A program made the translations under genes and the position numbers. Shown in pieces: positions 49,884-58,697 of a stretch of DNA of 64,000 nucleotides (its first letter is position 1; each line of letters starts with the position of its first letter). This DNA is from Streptomyces brevispora (GTDB lineage: Bacteria > Actinomycetota > Actinomycetes > Streptomycetales > Streptomycetaceae), in the NCBI RefSeq assembly GCF_007829885.1, contig NZ_VIWW01000001.1, forward strand, positions 4,774,001-4,838,000, given 5' to 3'. The notes beneath the pieces were generated by a model. That model was not told the DNA's origin. It did no database searches and saw only the letters and a list, made by a program, of their open reading frames with translations.

Positions 49884-50557
49884 CTACTTCGCCGACAGCC
49901 GGGCGAGCGCCCCGGGGGCTTCCTCCACCGTGTCCACGAGCGCGATGCGGGACTCCATCGGCCGGTCCGCGGCGAGTGCCCGCCGCCGGTGGCCACCGTC
50001 AGCCCGCTGCGGGCCAGGGTCCGGCCGAGGCGGGCGGCGGCCGTGTACGAGGCGCTGCCGCGGGCTGTCGTGTGGCCGCCCATCACGCCGACCACCCGTG
50101 CCTCGGCGAGGAGTTCGTCCAGCGCGTCGGACACCGCGTCGTTATGGAGTGCGCGGAGCATCGACGCGAACGCGTCACCGTTCGACCGCGTCTCCTGGAA
50201 CCAGCGGTAGGCGCGGGCGTCGGGCGTCACCTCGTACCCGCCCTTCGCCAGCCCGTCGTTGAGCGCGTCGGGGGAGTAGAGCAGCCCGCGGTACGCGTCG
50301 AAGGGGAGACCCGGCACCGGCGGGAAGACGAACGCCCCGTCGGCGCGTACCTTCGCCGCCGCGTCGGGCTCCATCGGGCAGCCGAGGAAGACGGCGCCCG
50401 ATGCGTCGGCGGCCAGCAGGGCGGCACCGCGGTCCGTCAGATCGACGGACTGGACGCGTCGCCCGGCCAGCGAGCCGGCGGCGACCGCCTCGTCGAACTC
50501 GGCGAGCGCCTCGATCTCGCCACCGGGTGCGGGAATGCTCTCGTCCGGGTTCTCCAC
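49884..50557 (-). pseudogene. Internally deleted LOG-family (Rossmann nucleotide-binding) protein gene
   Basis: A GTG at 50557 opens a coherent protein of ~190 residues (for example VDLTDRGAALLAADASGAVFLGC and VVGVMGGHTTARGSASYTAAA) ending at TVATGGG, where LOG-family proteins continue with PGAMEAAN. At about 49979 the frame changes. In the new frame the sequence LAADRPMESRIALVDTVEEA followed by PGALARLSAK and a TAG at 49884 reads as the expected C-terminus. About 150 residues of the middle are missing and the junction is out of frame, so the gene is broken. LOG relatives include cytokinin-type phosphoribohydrolases; the original function is unknown. Confidence 0.75.
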
Positions 50558-50611
50558 GCACTCATGCTACGGACCGGCGGGCGGACCGCCCGGTGGCGTC
50601 CGGTCGGCCGC

Positions 50612-51796
50612 TCAGGGGGTCAGCGGAAGAGCGGCCAGTTCGGCGATCGCCCAGGTCAGCGGGGCGAGGACGAGGAGCAGCGTGGCCGCGCGCAACGCCG
50701 TCGCGGCCCGCAGCGCCGAGGCCGGGGTGCCGAGCCGCAGCAGGGTCCGTGCCGTTTCCGTGCGGGCCTGCTTCGCCTCCAGTGCCGACGTCAGCAGCGT
50801 CGCCGTCGTGCAGCCGATGACCAGCACGGCGCCGAGTGCGGTGAGCGGTCCGAAGGGCCGGGGGCCCGTCCCGTACAGCGCGAAGGCGGCGATCACCGCC
50901 GAGAGCACCGCGCAGACGACGCCCAGCGGCCTGCCGATCCGGCCCGCCTCGTCCATCAGCATCCTGCCCGCCAGCAGGCGTACGGCTCCGGGGCGCACCG
51001 CCTGGAGCAGCCGTCCGGCGAGGTGGGTCAGCCCGGGGCCGGCCGTGGCCAGGCCGATCGCCGTCAGCGTCCACCCCACCAGCACCCAGGCCGGAGTGGA
51101 CTCGAGCTTTCCGGGGAGCGGGAACGGGCTGTCCGTCGAACCGCGGCTCGCGTACGCCTCGACCGCGAGGCCGGCGGCCGTCAGGGCCACCCCCCACGGC
51201 AGCCCGGTCGGTGGCGCGTCCGGAACCGGGACCTGCTCCTCGGGCACCAGGTCCTGCGAACCGTCCTGCACGCCCGCCGCGCGTACCGGCCTGGTGCGCA
51301 GCGCCAGCGCGCTCGTGGTCGAGGCCGCCGCGGGCAGCAGGGTCAGCAGGACCAGGGCGGCGGCGAGCGGCAGCGGCGCGTTCGCGCCCAGCAGCCCGGC
51401 CGCCGCGCCGTCGAACGGCAGCCCCGACAGATCACCGCGCAGATGGAGGAAGAAGAGCAGCGCCACCATGGAGCCGAGGGTGCACGAGACGGCGGTGGAG
51501 ACCGCGGCGAGCAGACTGAGCCGGACCGGCCCGAGGCCGACGGCGGACAGCCCGGCGCGCGGGCGGGTGCTCGGGTCCGTACGGGCCACCGCGACCGCGA
51601 ACTGCACGGTGGCGGCCAGCGGGACGAGGCACCACAGCAGCCGCAGCACGGAGCCGGTGGAGTGCGCCGGGTGCCCGGAGGCGTAACCCAGGGTGCACAG
51701 CAGGAGGAAGCCGACCCCGGCGGAGGCGGCCGCGACCAGCAGCCGACGCATCAGGACCAGCGGATGGGAACCGCGGGCTAGACGGAGAGCGAGCAC
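50612..51796 (-). CDS. ABC transporter permease-like membrane protein
   Basis: A 394-residue membrane protein with about eight to ten hydrophobic helices. It starts LALRLARGSHPLVLMRRLLVA. ALEAKQARTETARTLLRLGTPASALRAATA, near the C-terminus, resembles the cytoplasmic segment of FtsX/MacB-type permeases. The GTG start overlaps the 3' end of the ATPase gene by 19 nt, so the two form an ABC exporter or an extracytoplasmic mechanotransmission pair. The substrate is unknown. Confidence 0.75.
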   Translation of the reverse strand: MLALRLARGSHPLVLMRRLLVAAASAGVGFLLLCTLGYASGHPAHSTGSVLRLLWCLVPLAATVQFAVAVARTDPSTRPRAGLSAVGLGPVRLSLLAAVSTAVSCTLGSMVALLFFLHLRGDLSGLPFDGAAAGLLGANAPLPLAAALVLLTLLPAAASTTSALALRTRPVRAAGVQDGSQDLVPEEQVPVPDAPPTGLPWGVALTAAGLAVEAYASRGSTDSPFPLPGKLESTPAWVLVGWTLTAIGLATAGPGLTHLAGRLLQAVRPGAVRLLAGRMLMDEAGRIGRPLGVVCAVLSAVIAAFALYGTGPRPFGPLTALGAVLVIGCTTATLLTSALEAKQARTETARTLLRLGTPASALRAATALRAATLLLVLAPLTWAIAELAALPLTP

Positions 51797-52515
51797 GCCG
51801 CGCGGCCTTCCGTGTCGGATACGGCGGGCAGGGCGACCGTGGCGACCCGGCGCCCGTCCAGCAGCGGCACCTCACGGTCGGCGAGCGCCGCGATCTCGGG
51901 GTCGTGCGTGGCGAGGACCACCGTGATGCCGTGCGAGCGGGCCGCACTCGTCAGGGTGCGCAGCACATGCGCGCGGTCGGTGCGGTGCAGGGTCGCGGTC
52001 GGTTCGTCGGCGAAGATCACCGTGGGGGCGGCGGCCAGCGCGCGGGCCACCGAGATCCGCTGCCGCTGGCTCTGCTGGAGGGCGTGCGGCCGCTTCCTGG
52101 CGCACATGCCGATGTCGAGGCGCTCCAGCCACTCCATGGCGGCCTTCTTGGCCTCCCGGTGCGAGGTGCCGCGCAGCAGCAGCGGAAGAGCGGTGTTCTC
52201 CCAGGTGTTCAGCTCCAGGACGAGTTGGGGCTCGGGAGCGATCCAGCCGAACCTGTCGCGGCGCAGCCGTTCGCGCAGTCGGGGCCCCATGGTGTGGACG
52301 GGGACGCTGTTGAACCACACCTCCCCCTGGGTGGGCACGAGTTGACCGGACAGGCAGTGCAGCAGGGTCGTCTTGCCGCTGCCGCGCGGGCCGGTCACGG
52401 CGAGGATCTCGCCGTCGCGGATTCCCAGGGACACCCCGCCGAGCGCGGGCGAGCCGTTGTGGGAGTGGTGCAGGGAACGCGCCCAGATCACGTCGTTGTC
52501 CGGCGGGGCCACCAT
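51778..52515 (-). CDS. ABC transporter ATP-binding protein (MacB/LolD-like)
   Basis: A 245-residue ABC ATPase. Walker A is TGPRGSGKTTLLHCLSG, Q-loop region DRFGWIAPEPQLVLELN, the signature is atypical (ALQQSQRQRISVARAL in place of LSGGQ), and Walker B reads VIFADEPTATLH. The usual LSGGQ Ser-Gly-Gly is lost, so ATP hydrolysis may be altered. The ATG at 52515 has a GAGGTG site. It is followed by the overlapping permease gene. Confidence 0.85.
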   Translation of the reverse strand: MVAPPDNDVIWARSLHHSHNGSPALGGVSLGIRDGEILAVTGPRGSGKTTLLHCLSGQLVPTQGEVWFNSVPVHTMGPRLRERLRRDRFGWIAPEPQLVLELNTWENTALPLLLRGTSHREAKKAAMEWLERLDIGMCARKRPHALQQSQRQRISVARALAAAPTVIFADEPTATLHRTDRAHVLRTLTSAARSHGITVVLATHDPEIAALADREVPLLDGRRVATVALPAVSDTEGRAACSLSV

Positions 52516-52628
52516 GGCGTACACCTCGGTTCAGATCAGATATCCCGTCCCCGTACGGGGGAACGAAGAGGGGGCCGATCGGTCACTCGGCACCGTAGGG
52601 ATTCGAACCGCGGTGTGGGCACAGCACG

Positions 52629-52674
52629 CGGCCCGGATGCGTTTGTTCCCACTCGATCGGGTGCATCCGGGCCG
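52629..52674 (-). promoter_or_regulatory. 12-bp hairpin upstream of the ABC transporter genes
   Basis: The arms CGGCCCGGATGC (52629-52640) and GCATCCGGGCCG (52663-52674) flank a 22-nt, less GC-rich loop. It lies about 115 nt upstream of the ABC ATPase start, so it could be a leader structure or an operator of that operon. Confidence 0.4.
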
Positions 52675-52690
52675 TGTGGACCGTATGAAA

Positions 52691-52732
52691 TGACCGCTGC
52701 TCGACCGTCGGGGGACGGTCAAGCAGCGGTCA
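52691..52732 (-). terminator. Terminator hairpin after the aminotransferase gene
   Basis: The arms tgaccgctgct-c-gaccgtc and gacggtc-a-agcagcggtca form an 18-bp stem with one mismatch and a GGGG loop. It lies downstream of the minus-strand aminotransferase stop (52806). Confidence 0.85.
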
Positions 52733-52805
52733 AGCCGAGCTCTGCCGGGCCGTCGACCGGGCCGTCGGTCGGAGAGCCGGTGGAGCGGTCGGCCGGGCTC
52801 CCGGG

Positions 52806-54167
52806 TCAGAGCTTCGTCCAGGCCTCCGTCAGGACGGACCGGAGGATGCCCTCGATCTCGTCGAACGTGGACTGGGTGGAGATCAGCGGCGGGGCGAGCT
52901 GGACGACCGGGTCGCCGCGGTCGTCGGCCCGGCAGTACAGGCCGTTCTCGTACAGCGCCTTGGAGAGGAAGCCGTACAGGACGCGCTCGGTCTCCTCGTC
53001 GGTGAACGTCTCCTTGGTGACCTTGTCCTTCACCAGCTCGATGCCGTAGAAGAAGCCGTTGCCGCGGACGTCGCCGACTATCGGCAGGTCGTGCAGCTTC
53101 TGCAGCGTGGTGAGGAACGCGTTCTCGTTGTCGAGGACGTGCTGGTTGAGGCCTTCCTTCTCGAAGATGTCGAGGTTGGCGAGGCCGACCGCGGCGGAGA
53201 CCGGGTGGCCGCCGAAGGTGTAGCCGTGCAGGAAGGTGTTGTCGCCCTCGTAGAACGGCTCGGCGAGCTTGTCCGAGATGATGCAGGCACCGATCGGCGA
53301 GTAGCCCGAGGTCATGCCCTTGGCGCAGGTGATCATGTCCGGCACGTAGCCGAACTTGTCACAGGCGAACATCGTGCCGAGCCGGCCGAAGGCGCAGATG
53401 ACCTCGTCGGAGACGAGCAGCACGTCGTACTTGTCGCAGATCTCGCGGACGCGCTGGAAGTAGCCGGGCGGCGGCGGGAAACAGCCGCCCGCGTTCTGTA
53501 CGGGCTCCAGGAAGACGGCGGCGACGGTGTCCTCGCCCTCGAAGAGGATCTCCTGCTCGATCTGGTCGGCGGCCCAGCGGCCGAAGGCCTCCGGGTCGTC
53601 GCCGAAGAGCGGGGCGCGGTAGATGTTGGTGTTCGGTACCTTGTGCGCGCCGGGGACCAGCGGCTCGAAGGGGGCCTTGAGGGCCGGCAGACCGGTGATG
53701 GACAGGGCGCCCTGCGGGGTGCCGTGGTAGGCGACCGCACGGGAGATGACCTTGTACTTGGTCGGCTTGCCCTTGAGCTTGAAGTACTGCTTCGCCAGCT
53801 TCCACGCGGTCTCGACGGCCTCGCCGCCACCGGTGGTGAAGAAGACCTTGTTGAGGTCGCCCGGGGCGTAGTCCGCGAGGCGCTCGGCCAGTTCCACGGC
53901 CTTCGGGTGGGCGTAGGACCACACCGGGAAGAAGGCCAGTTCCTGCGCCTGCTTGTACGCGGCCTCGGCGAGCTCGTGGCGGCCGTGGCCGGCGTTGACC
54001 ACGAACAGGCCGGACAGGCCGTCGAGGTAGCGCTTGCCCTGGTCGTCGAAGATGTAGGTGCCCTCGCCACGCACGATGGTGGGAACGGGCGCGTTCTCGT
54101 AGTCCGACATGCGGGTGAAGTGCATCCACAGGTGGTCGTACGCGGTCCGGCTGAGGTCCTTGCTCAC
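52806..54167 (-). CDS. PLP-dependent class III aminotransferase (putrescine/omega-aminotransferase type)
   Basis: A 453-residue class III aminotransferase. The PLP-binding region is MITCAKGMTSGYSPIGA (Lys forms the Schiff base), preceded by VLLVSDEVICAFGRLG (the conserved Asp) and FFTTGGGEAVETAWKLAK. In S. coelicolor the homologous gene at this locus is, from memory, implicated in polyamine (putrescine/cadaverine) catabolism. The GTG start at 54167 lies 2 nt after the Lrp-like gene stop. Oxidation of the product would be done by the aldehyde dehydrogenase at 54839. Confidence 0.9.
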   Translation of the reverse strand: MSKDLSRTAYDHLWMHFTRMSDYENAPVPTIVRGEGTYIFDDQGKRYLDGLSGLFVVNAGHGRHELAEAAYKQAQELAFFPVWSYAHPKAVELAERLADYAPGDLNKVFFTTGGGEAVETAWKLAKQYFKLKGKPTKYKVISRAVAYHGTPQGALSITGLPALKAPFEPLVPGAHKVPNTNIYRAPLFGDDPEAFGRWAADQIEQEILFEGEDTVAAVFLEPVQNAGGCFPPPPGYFQRVREICDKYDVLLVSDEVICAFGRLGTMFACDKFGYVPDMITCAKGMTSGYSPIGACIISDKLAEPFYEGDNTFLHGYTFGGHPVSAAVGLANLDIFEKEGLNQHVLDNENAFLTTLQKLHDLPIVGDVRGNGFFYGIELVKDKVTKETFTDEETERVLYGFLSKALYENGLYCRADDRGDPVVQLAPPLISTQSTFDEIEGILRSVLTEAWTKL

Positions 54168-54169
54168 GG

Positions 54170-54697
54170 CTATCGGGTTCCCCACATATAGGTCTGCTTC
54201 TTGAGCTTGAGGTAGACGAAACTCTCGGTGGAGCGCACTCCGGGAATGGCCCGGATGCGTTTGTTGATCGTCTCCAGCAGGTGGTCGTCGTCCTCGCAGA
54301 CGATCTCCACCATCAGGTCGAAGGAGCCCGCGGTCATCACCACGTACTCGCACTCGTCCATGGCCGACAGGGCCTCCGCGACGGGATCGAGGTCGCCCGT
54401 GGCATTGATCCCGACCATCGCCTGCCGTCTGAATCCCACGGTGAGCGGGTCGGTGACGGCGACGATCTGCATCACGCCCTGGTCGAGCAGCTTCTGGACA
54501 CGCTGCCGCACGGCCGCCTCGGAGAGGCCGACGGCCTTGCCGATCGCGGCGTACGGACGACGCCCGTCCTCCTGGAGCTGCTCGATGATTGCGAGGGACA
54601 CGGCATCGACCGCTGGGGACGATCCGTTCCCGGTCCTGGAGTCTGCGCTGCGGCTGGCCACGAAGCCACTGTGCACCGAGACTCGTCTGTCTTGCAA
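54170..54697 (-). CDS. Lrp/AsnC-family transcriptional regulator
   Basis: A 175-residue regulator. The HTH reads AIIEQLQEDGRRPYAAIGKAV then GLSEAAVRQRVQKLLDQGVM. The C-terminal RAM domain (VGINATGDLDPVAEALSAMDECEYVV) is intact. A TTG start at 54697 is possible after TGAGGG; an in-frame GTG about 20 nt further in could be the true start. It is co-transcribed with the aminotransferase and divergent from the aldehyde dehydrogenase, so it probably controls both in response to an amine or amino acid. Confidence 0.88.
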   Translation of the reverse strand: MQDRRVSVHSGFVASRSADSRTGNGSSPAVDAVSLAIIEQLQEDGRRPYAAIGKAVGLSEAAVRQRVQKLLDQGVMQIVAVTDPLTVGFRRQAMVGINATGDLDPVAEALSAMDECEYVVMTAGSFDLMVEIVCEDDDHLLETINKRIRAIPGVRSTESFVYLKLKKQTYMWGTR

Positions 54698-54838
54698 CCC
54701 TCAATCGATGAAATTCGTTGTTGAGGAGCCTGTATCTGACTGAATCCGAAGTTCACGGCGGTTGGGTATGTCGAAAGCGTTACCCAAGCGACTACGCTGA
54801 CATCTCACCCATTGGACTTCAGAGCAGGAGTGCCCGCT

Positions 54839-56278
54839 GTGACCACCGAGGTGCGCCGTCTGCGCAACTACATCAACGGAGAGTTCCGCGACGCCGCCGA
54901 CGGGCGGACCATCGACGTGGTCAACCCGGTGACGGAAGAGGTCTACGCGACCTCACCGCTCTCCGGCGGCGCCGATGTCGATGCCGCCATGGACGCCGCC
55001 GCCGCGGCCTTTCCCGCCTGGCGCGACGCCACCCCCGCCGAGCGCCAGCGCGCCCTGCTGAAGATCGCGGACGCCTTCGAGGAGCGCGCCGAGGACCTCA
55101 TCGCGGCCGAGTCCGAGAACACCGGCAAGCCGGTCGGGCTCACCCGCACCGAGGAACTCCCGCCGATGGTCGACCAGATCCGCTTCTTCGCGGGTGCGGC
55201 CCGGCTGCTGGAGGGCCGCTCGGCCGGCGAGTACATGGAGGGCCTCACCTCCATCGTCCGCCGCGAGCCGGTCGGCGTCTGCGCGCAGGTCGCGCCGTGG
55301 AACTACCCGATGATGATGGCCGTCTGGAAGTTCGCCCCGGCGCTCGCCGCGGGCAACACCGTCGTCATCAAGCCGTCGGACACCACCCCGGCGTCCACCG
55401 TGCTGATCGCCGAGATCATCGGGCAGATCCTGCCCAAGGGCGTCTTCAACGTCATCTGCGGCGACCGCGACACCGGCCGCGCGATGGTGGAGCACCCGAC
55501 TCCGGCGATGGCCTCCATCACCGGTTCGGTACGGGCCGGCATGCAGGTCGCCGAGTCCGCCGCGAAGGACGTCAAGCGGGTCCACCTGGAGCTCGGCGGC
55601 AAGGCCCCGGTCGTCGTGTTCGAGGACACCGACATCGCCAAGGCCGTCGACGACATCTCGGTCGCCGGCTACTTCAACGCCGGGCAGGACTGCACCGCCG
55701 CGACCCGTGTCCTGGTCCACGAGTCGATCCACGACGAGTTCGTCACGGCGCTGGCCAAGGCCGCCGCCGACACCAAGACCGGGCAGCCGGACGACGAGGA
55801 CGTGCTCTACGGCCCGCTCAACAACGCCAACCAGCTCGCCCAGGTCAGCGGCTTCATCGAGCGGCTCCCCGCCCATGCCAAGGTCGAGGCGGGCGGCCAC
55901 CGGGTCGGCGAGAAGGGCTACTTCTACGCCCCGACCGTCGTCTCCGGCCTCAAGCAGGACGACGAGATCATCCAGAACGAGGTCTTCGGCCCGGTCATCA
56001 CCGTCCAGTCGTTCAGGGACGAGGCGCAGGCGCTGGAGTGGGCGAACGGCGTCGACTACGCCCTGGCCTCCTCGGTGTGGACCAAGGACCACTCCCGTGC
56101 CATGCGGATGTCCAAGAACCTCGACTTCGGCTGTGTGTGGATCAACACCCACATCCCGCTCGTCGCCGAGATGCCGCACGGCGGGTTCAAGAAGTCCGGC
56201 TACGGCAAGGACCTCTCCGCCTACGGCTTCGAGGACTACACCCGGATCAAGCACGTCATGACCTCGCTCGACGGCTGA
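54839..56278 (+). CDS. Aldehyde dehydrogenase (gamma-aminobutyraldehyde dehydrogenase type)
   Basis: A 479-residue NAD(P)-dependent aldehyde dehydrogenase. APWNYPMMMAVWKFAPALAAG and ITGSVRAG mark the cofactor fold, LELGGKAPVVVF carries the general base Glu, and NAGQDCTAATRVLV the catalytic Cys. It resembles PatD-type enzymes oxidising 4-aminobutanal to GABA. The GTG at 54839 follows GGAG. The divergent arrangement with the aminotransferase/Lrp pair suggests one pathway. Confidence 0.88.
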   Translation: MTTEVRRLRNYINGEFRDAADGRTIDVVNPVTEEVYATSPLSGGADVDAAMDAAAAAFPAWRDATPAERQRALLKIADAFEERAEDLIAAESENTGKPVGLTRTEELPPMVDQIRFFAGAARLLEGRSAGEYMEGLTSIVRREPVGVCAQVAPWNYPMMMAVWKFAPALAAGNTVVIKPSDTTPASTVLIAEIIGQILPKGVFNVICGDRDTGRAMVEHPTPAMASITGSVRAGMQVAESAAKDVKRVHLELGGKAPVVVFEDTDIAKAVDDISVAGYFNAGQDCTAATRVLVHESIHDEFVTALAKAAADTKTGQPDDEDVLYGPLNNANQLAQVSGFIERLPAHAKVEAGGHRVGEKGYFYAPTVVSGLKQDDEIIQNEVFGPVITVQSFRDEAQALEWANGVDYALASSVWTKDHSRAMRMSKNLDFGCVWINTHIPLVAEMPHGGFKKSGYGKDLSAYGFEDYTRIKHVMTSLDG

Positions 56279-56295
56279 CCGCCGCGGCGAACCGT

Positions 56296-56335
56296 ACGGA
56301 TGCGGCCCCGGGCTCCTGCCCGGGGCCGCATCCGT
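56296..56335 (+). terminator. Terminator hairpin after the aldehyde dehydrogenase gene
   Basis: A perfect 18-bp stem (acggatgcggccccgggc / gcccggggccgcatccgt) with a tcct loop, starting 18 nt after the stop. Confidence 0.9.
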
Positions 56336-56462
56336 GCTCCCGGACCCGTCCGGCATCGACAGGGTGTGCGCGGTGGGCGGCCACGGCTGGACGGTTGGTC
56401 CATTGCCCGCGACACCCCCCGACCGGCATCCTGCGCAGGTGCGAGCAATCCCGAAGAACCCC

Positions 56463-57626
56463 ATGTCCCGCCGGTCCCTGCTCCGCGCCCTCGGGGCGGG
56501 GGCGGCCGGTGCCACGCTGGCCGGCTGCGGAGTGCCCGCCGCCTATGTGCAGCCCGGTGACCGTGCCGGACGCGACTCCTCCGCCGACGACCACACCCTG
56601 CACTTCGCCAACTGGCCGCTCTACATCGACACCGACGACGACAACCAGTCGAAGCGGCCCACCCTGGACGCCTTCAGCAAACGCACCGGGATCTCCGTCA
56701 CGTACACCGAGGAGATCAACGACAACGACGAGTTCTTCGGGAAGATCAGCCCCGCGCTGATGAACCACCAGCAGACCGGGCGCGACCTCATCGTCATCAG
56801 CGACTGGATGGCCGCCCGGTTCGTCCGGCTCGGCTGGGTCCAGGAGATGGACCGGGCCAAGCAGCCCAATGTGGCGAAGTACCTCGATCCACAGCTGCGC
56901 TCGCCCGCCTTCGACAAGGGCCGCACCCACAGCGTGCCCTGGCAGTCCGGGATCACCGGCATCGCGTACAACCGCAAGAAGCTCGGCCGCGAGATCAAGC
57001 ATCTGGACGACCTGTGGGCGCCCGACCTGCGCGGCAAGATGACGCTGCTCTCCGGGCTCGACGAGTCCTTCGCCCTGCTGATGCAGGGCAACGGGGTCGA
57101 CATCACCCGCTGGAAGCGCGACGACTTCTACGACATCTGCGACCAGGTGGAGAAGCTGGTGAAGACGAAGCACATACGCCGCTTCACCGGCAACGACTAC
57201 ATCAAGGACCTCTCCACCGGCGATGTGCTCGCCTGCCAGGCCTACTCCGGCGATGTCATCCAGCTCCAGGCGGACAACCCCGACATCGAGTTCATGGTGC
57301 CCGAGGAGGGGGCCGAGCTCTGGGCGGAATCACTCATGATCCCCAACCTCGCCCACCACAAGCGCAACGCGGAGAAGATCGTCGACTACTACTACGAGCC
57401 GGAGGTCGCCGCCGAACTGGCGACCTGGGTCAACTACGTCTGCCCGGTCCCGGCCGCCCGCGACGTACTGGCCTCCTCCAAGGACGAGGAGACCGCCGCA
57501 CTCGCCGAGGACCCGCTGATCTTCCCCGACGACGCCATGCGCAAGCGGCTCGCCATCGCCCGCGACATCACCTCCGAGGAGCGCACCGAGTTCGCCAAGA
57601 AGTGGAACTCCATCGTCGGCCTGTGA
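56463..57626 (+). CDS. Polyamine ABC transporter substrate-binding lipoprotein (PotD-like)
   Basis: A 387-residue binding protein. The N-terminus carries a twin-arginine motif (SRRSLLRALGAGAAG) and a lipobox (TLAGC), so it is a Tat-exported lipoprotein. The mature part has LHFANWPLYIDTDDDN, DLIVISDWMAARFVRLGW, NRKKLGREIKHLDDLW and CQAYSGDVIQLQADN, typical of PotD/PotF. The ATG at 56463 is chosen; an in-frame GTG at 56439 is possible. No permease or ATPase gene follows directly, so it is an orphan or uses the system starting at 63842. Confidence 0.88.
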   Translation: MSRRSLLRALGAGAAGATLAGCGVPAAYVQPGDRAGRDSSADDHTLHFANWPLYIDTDDDNQSKRPTLDAFSKRTGISVTYTEEINDNDEFFGKISPALMNHQQTGRDLIVISDWMAARFVRLGWVQEMDRAKQPNVAKYLDPQLRSPAFDKGRTHSVPWQSGITGIAYNRKKLGREIKHLDDLWAPDLRGKMTLLSGLDESFALLMQGNGVDITRWKRDDFYDICDQVEKLVKTKHIRRFTGNDYIKDLSTGDVLACQAYSGDVIQLQADNPDIEFMVPEEGAELWAESLMIPNLAHHKRNAEKIVDYYYEPEVAAELATWVNYVCPVPAARDVLASSKDEETAALAEDPLIFPDDAMRKRLAIARDITSEERTEFAKKWNSIVGL

Positions 57627-57695
57627 GCCCTGCCAGGGGCGGCGCGAGCGCAGTGTGCGGGAGAGCTTGAGCCCCGATCCAGGCGTCGTGGCCCC

Positions 57696-57732
57696 GGCGG
57701 CCACCGGACCCGCCCCGGACCCGGTGGCCGCC
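57696..57732. terminator. Hairpin between convergent PotD-like and methyltransferase genes
   Basis: A perfect 12-bp stem (ggcggccaccgg / ccggtggccgcc) with a 13-nt loop, placed to terminate transcription from both sides. Confidence 0.75.
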
Positions 57733-57826
57733 CGGATCCCACAGGGGGGCAGGCGCCCCCCGCACCGGCATCGCGCGGCCCGGTCGTCCCGTCACCGCCG
57801 GGCGGCCGCCACCGCCGCGCGGTCCG

Positions 57827-58633
57827 CTACCGCTTCCGTGCCACGGCGCCGAACTGGGCGACCTCGACCGCGCCGGAGCCGGGCGCGGAGCGCCAGCGGG
57901 CGCACGAGACGATGCCCGGCTCGACCAGGTCCATACCGCTCAGGAACGCGGCGAACTCGAAGCGGCTGCGGGCGGTGATCGGGGGCGTGGCGTTCTCGTT
58001 CCAGAACCGCATCGCCGCCTCGTTGCCCGCGCCGCCCAGCTCCAGCGTGGGATGGGTGAGGACCAGATAGCTGCCGGACGGCACCGCGTCCATCAGCTGC
58101 CGGACGATGCGCAGCGCCTCGTCCGTGTCGAGGACGAAGTTGAGGATGCCGAGGAGCATGACCGCGACCGGCCGCTCCAGGTCGAGCGTCGACCGGGCGG
58201 CCCGCAGGATCTCCTCGGGGTGACGGGCGTCCGCGTCGATGTACTCGGTCGCGCCCTCCGCCGAGCTGGTGAGCAGTGAGCGGGCGTGCGCCAGGACGAT
58301 CGGGTCGTTGTCGACGTACACGACGCGGGCGTCGGGCGCGGTGTGCTGGGCGACCTCGTGCGTGTTCTCCGCGGTCGGCAGACCGGTGCCTATGTCCAGG
58401 AACTGGCCGATGCCCGCGTCACCGGCCAGATACCGGACCGCCCGGCCCAGGAACGCCCGGTCGGCCCGCGCCACTTCGCCGATGCTGGGATACATGCCGG
58501 TGACCTGGTCGCCGACGGCCCGGTCCACCGGGAAGTGGTCCTTTCCGCCGAGCCAGTAGTTCCAGACCCGGGCGTTGTGGGCCACATCGGAACGGACGCG
58601 GGCAGGAAGGGAGTTGCTGCGGGGGACGGACAC
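57827..58633 (-). CDS. SAM-dependent methyltransferase (Methyltransf_19 / DUF574-type)
   Basis: A 268-residue actinobacterial methyltransferase. It begins with the family's VRSDVAHNARVWNYWLGGKD, then FLDIGTGLPTAENTHEVAQ (SAM-binding) and VVYVDNDPIVLAHAR. Streptomyces carry many copies; their substrates are mostly unknown. The GTG at 58633 has an AGGAG site 5 nt upstream, better than the ATG further out. Confidence 0.87.
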   Translation of the reverse strand: MSVPRSNSLPARVRSDVAHNARVWNYWLGGKDHFPVDRAVGDQVTGMYPSIGEVARADRAFLGRAVRYLAGDAGIGQFLDIGTGLPTAENTHEVAQHTAPDARVVYVDNDPIVLAHARSLLTSSAEGATEYIDADARHPEEILRAARSTLDLERPVAVMLLGILNFVLDTDEALRIVRQLMDAVPSGSYLVLTHPTLELGGAGNEAAMRFWNENATPPITARSRFEFAAFLSGMDLVEPGIVSCARWRSAPGSGAVEVAQFGAVARKR

Positions 58634-58697
58634 GTCTGCTCCTCTGGTGCCGGGCCTGGCATCGGGACGATGAGGTGCGTCCATGATGCCGGAGTGA

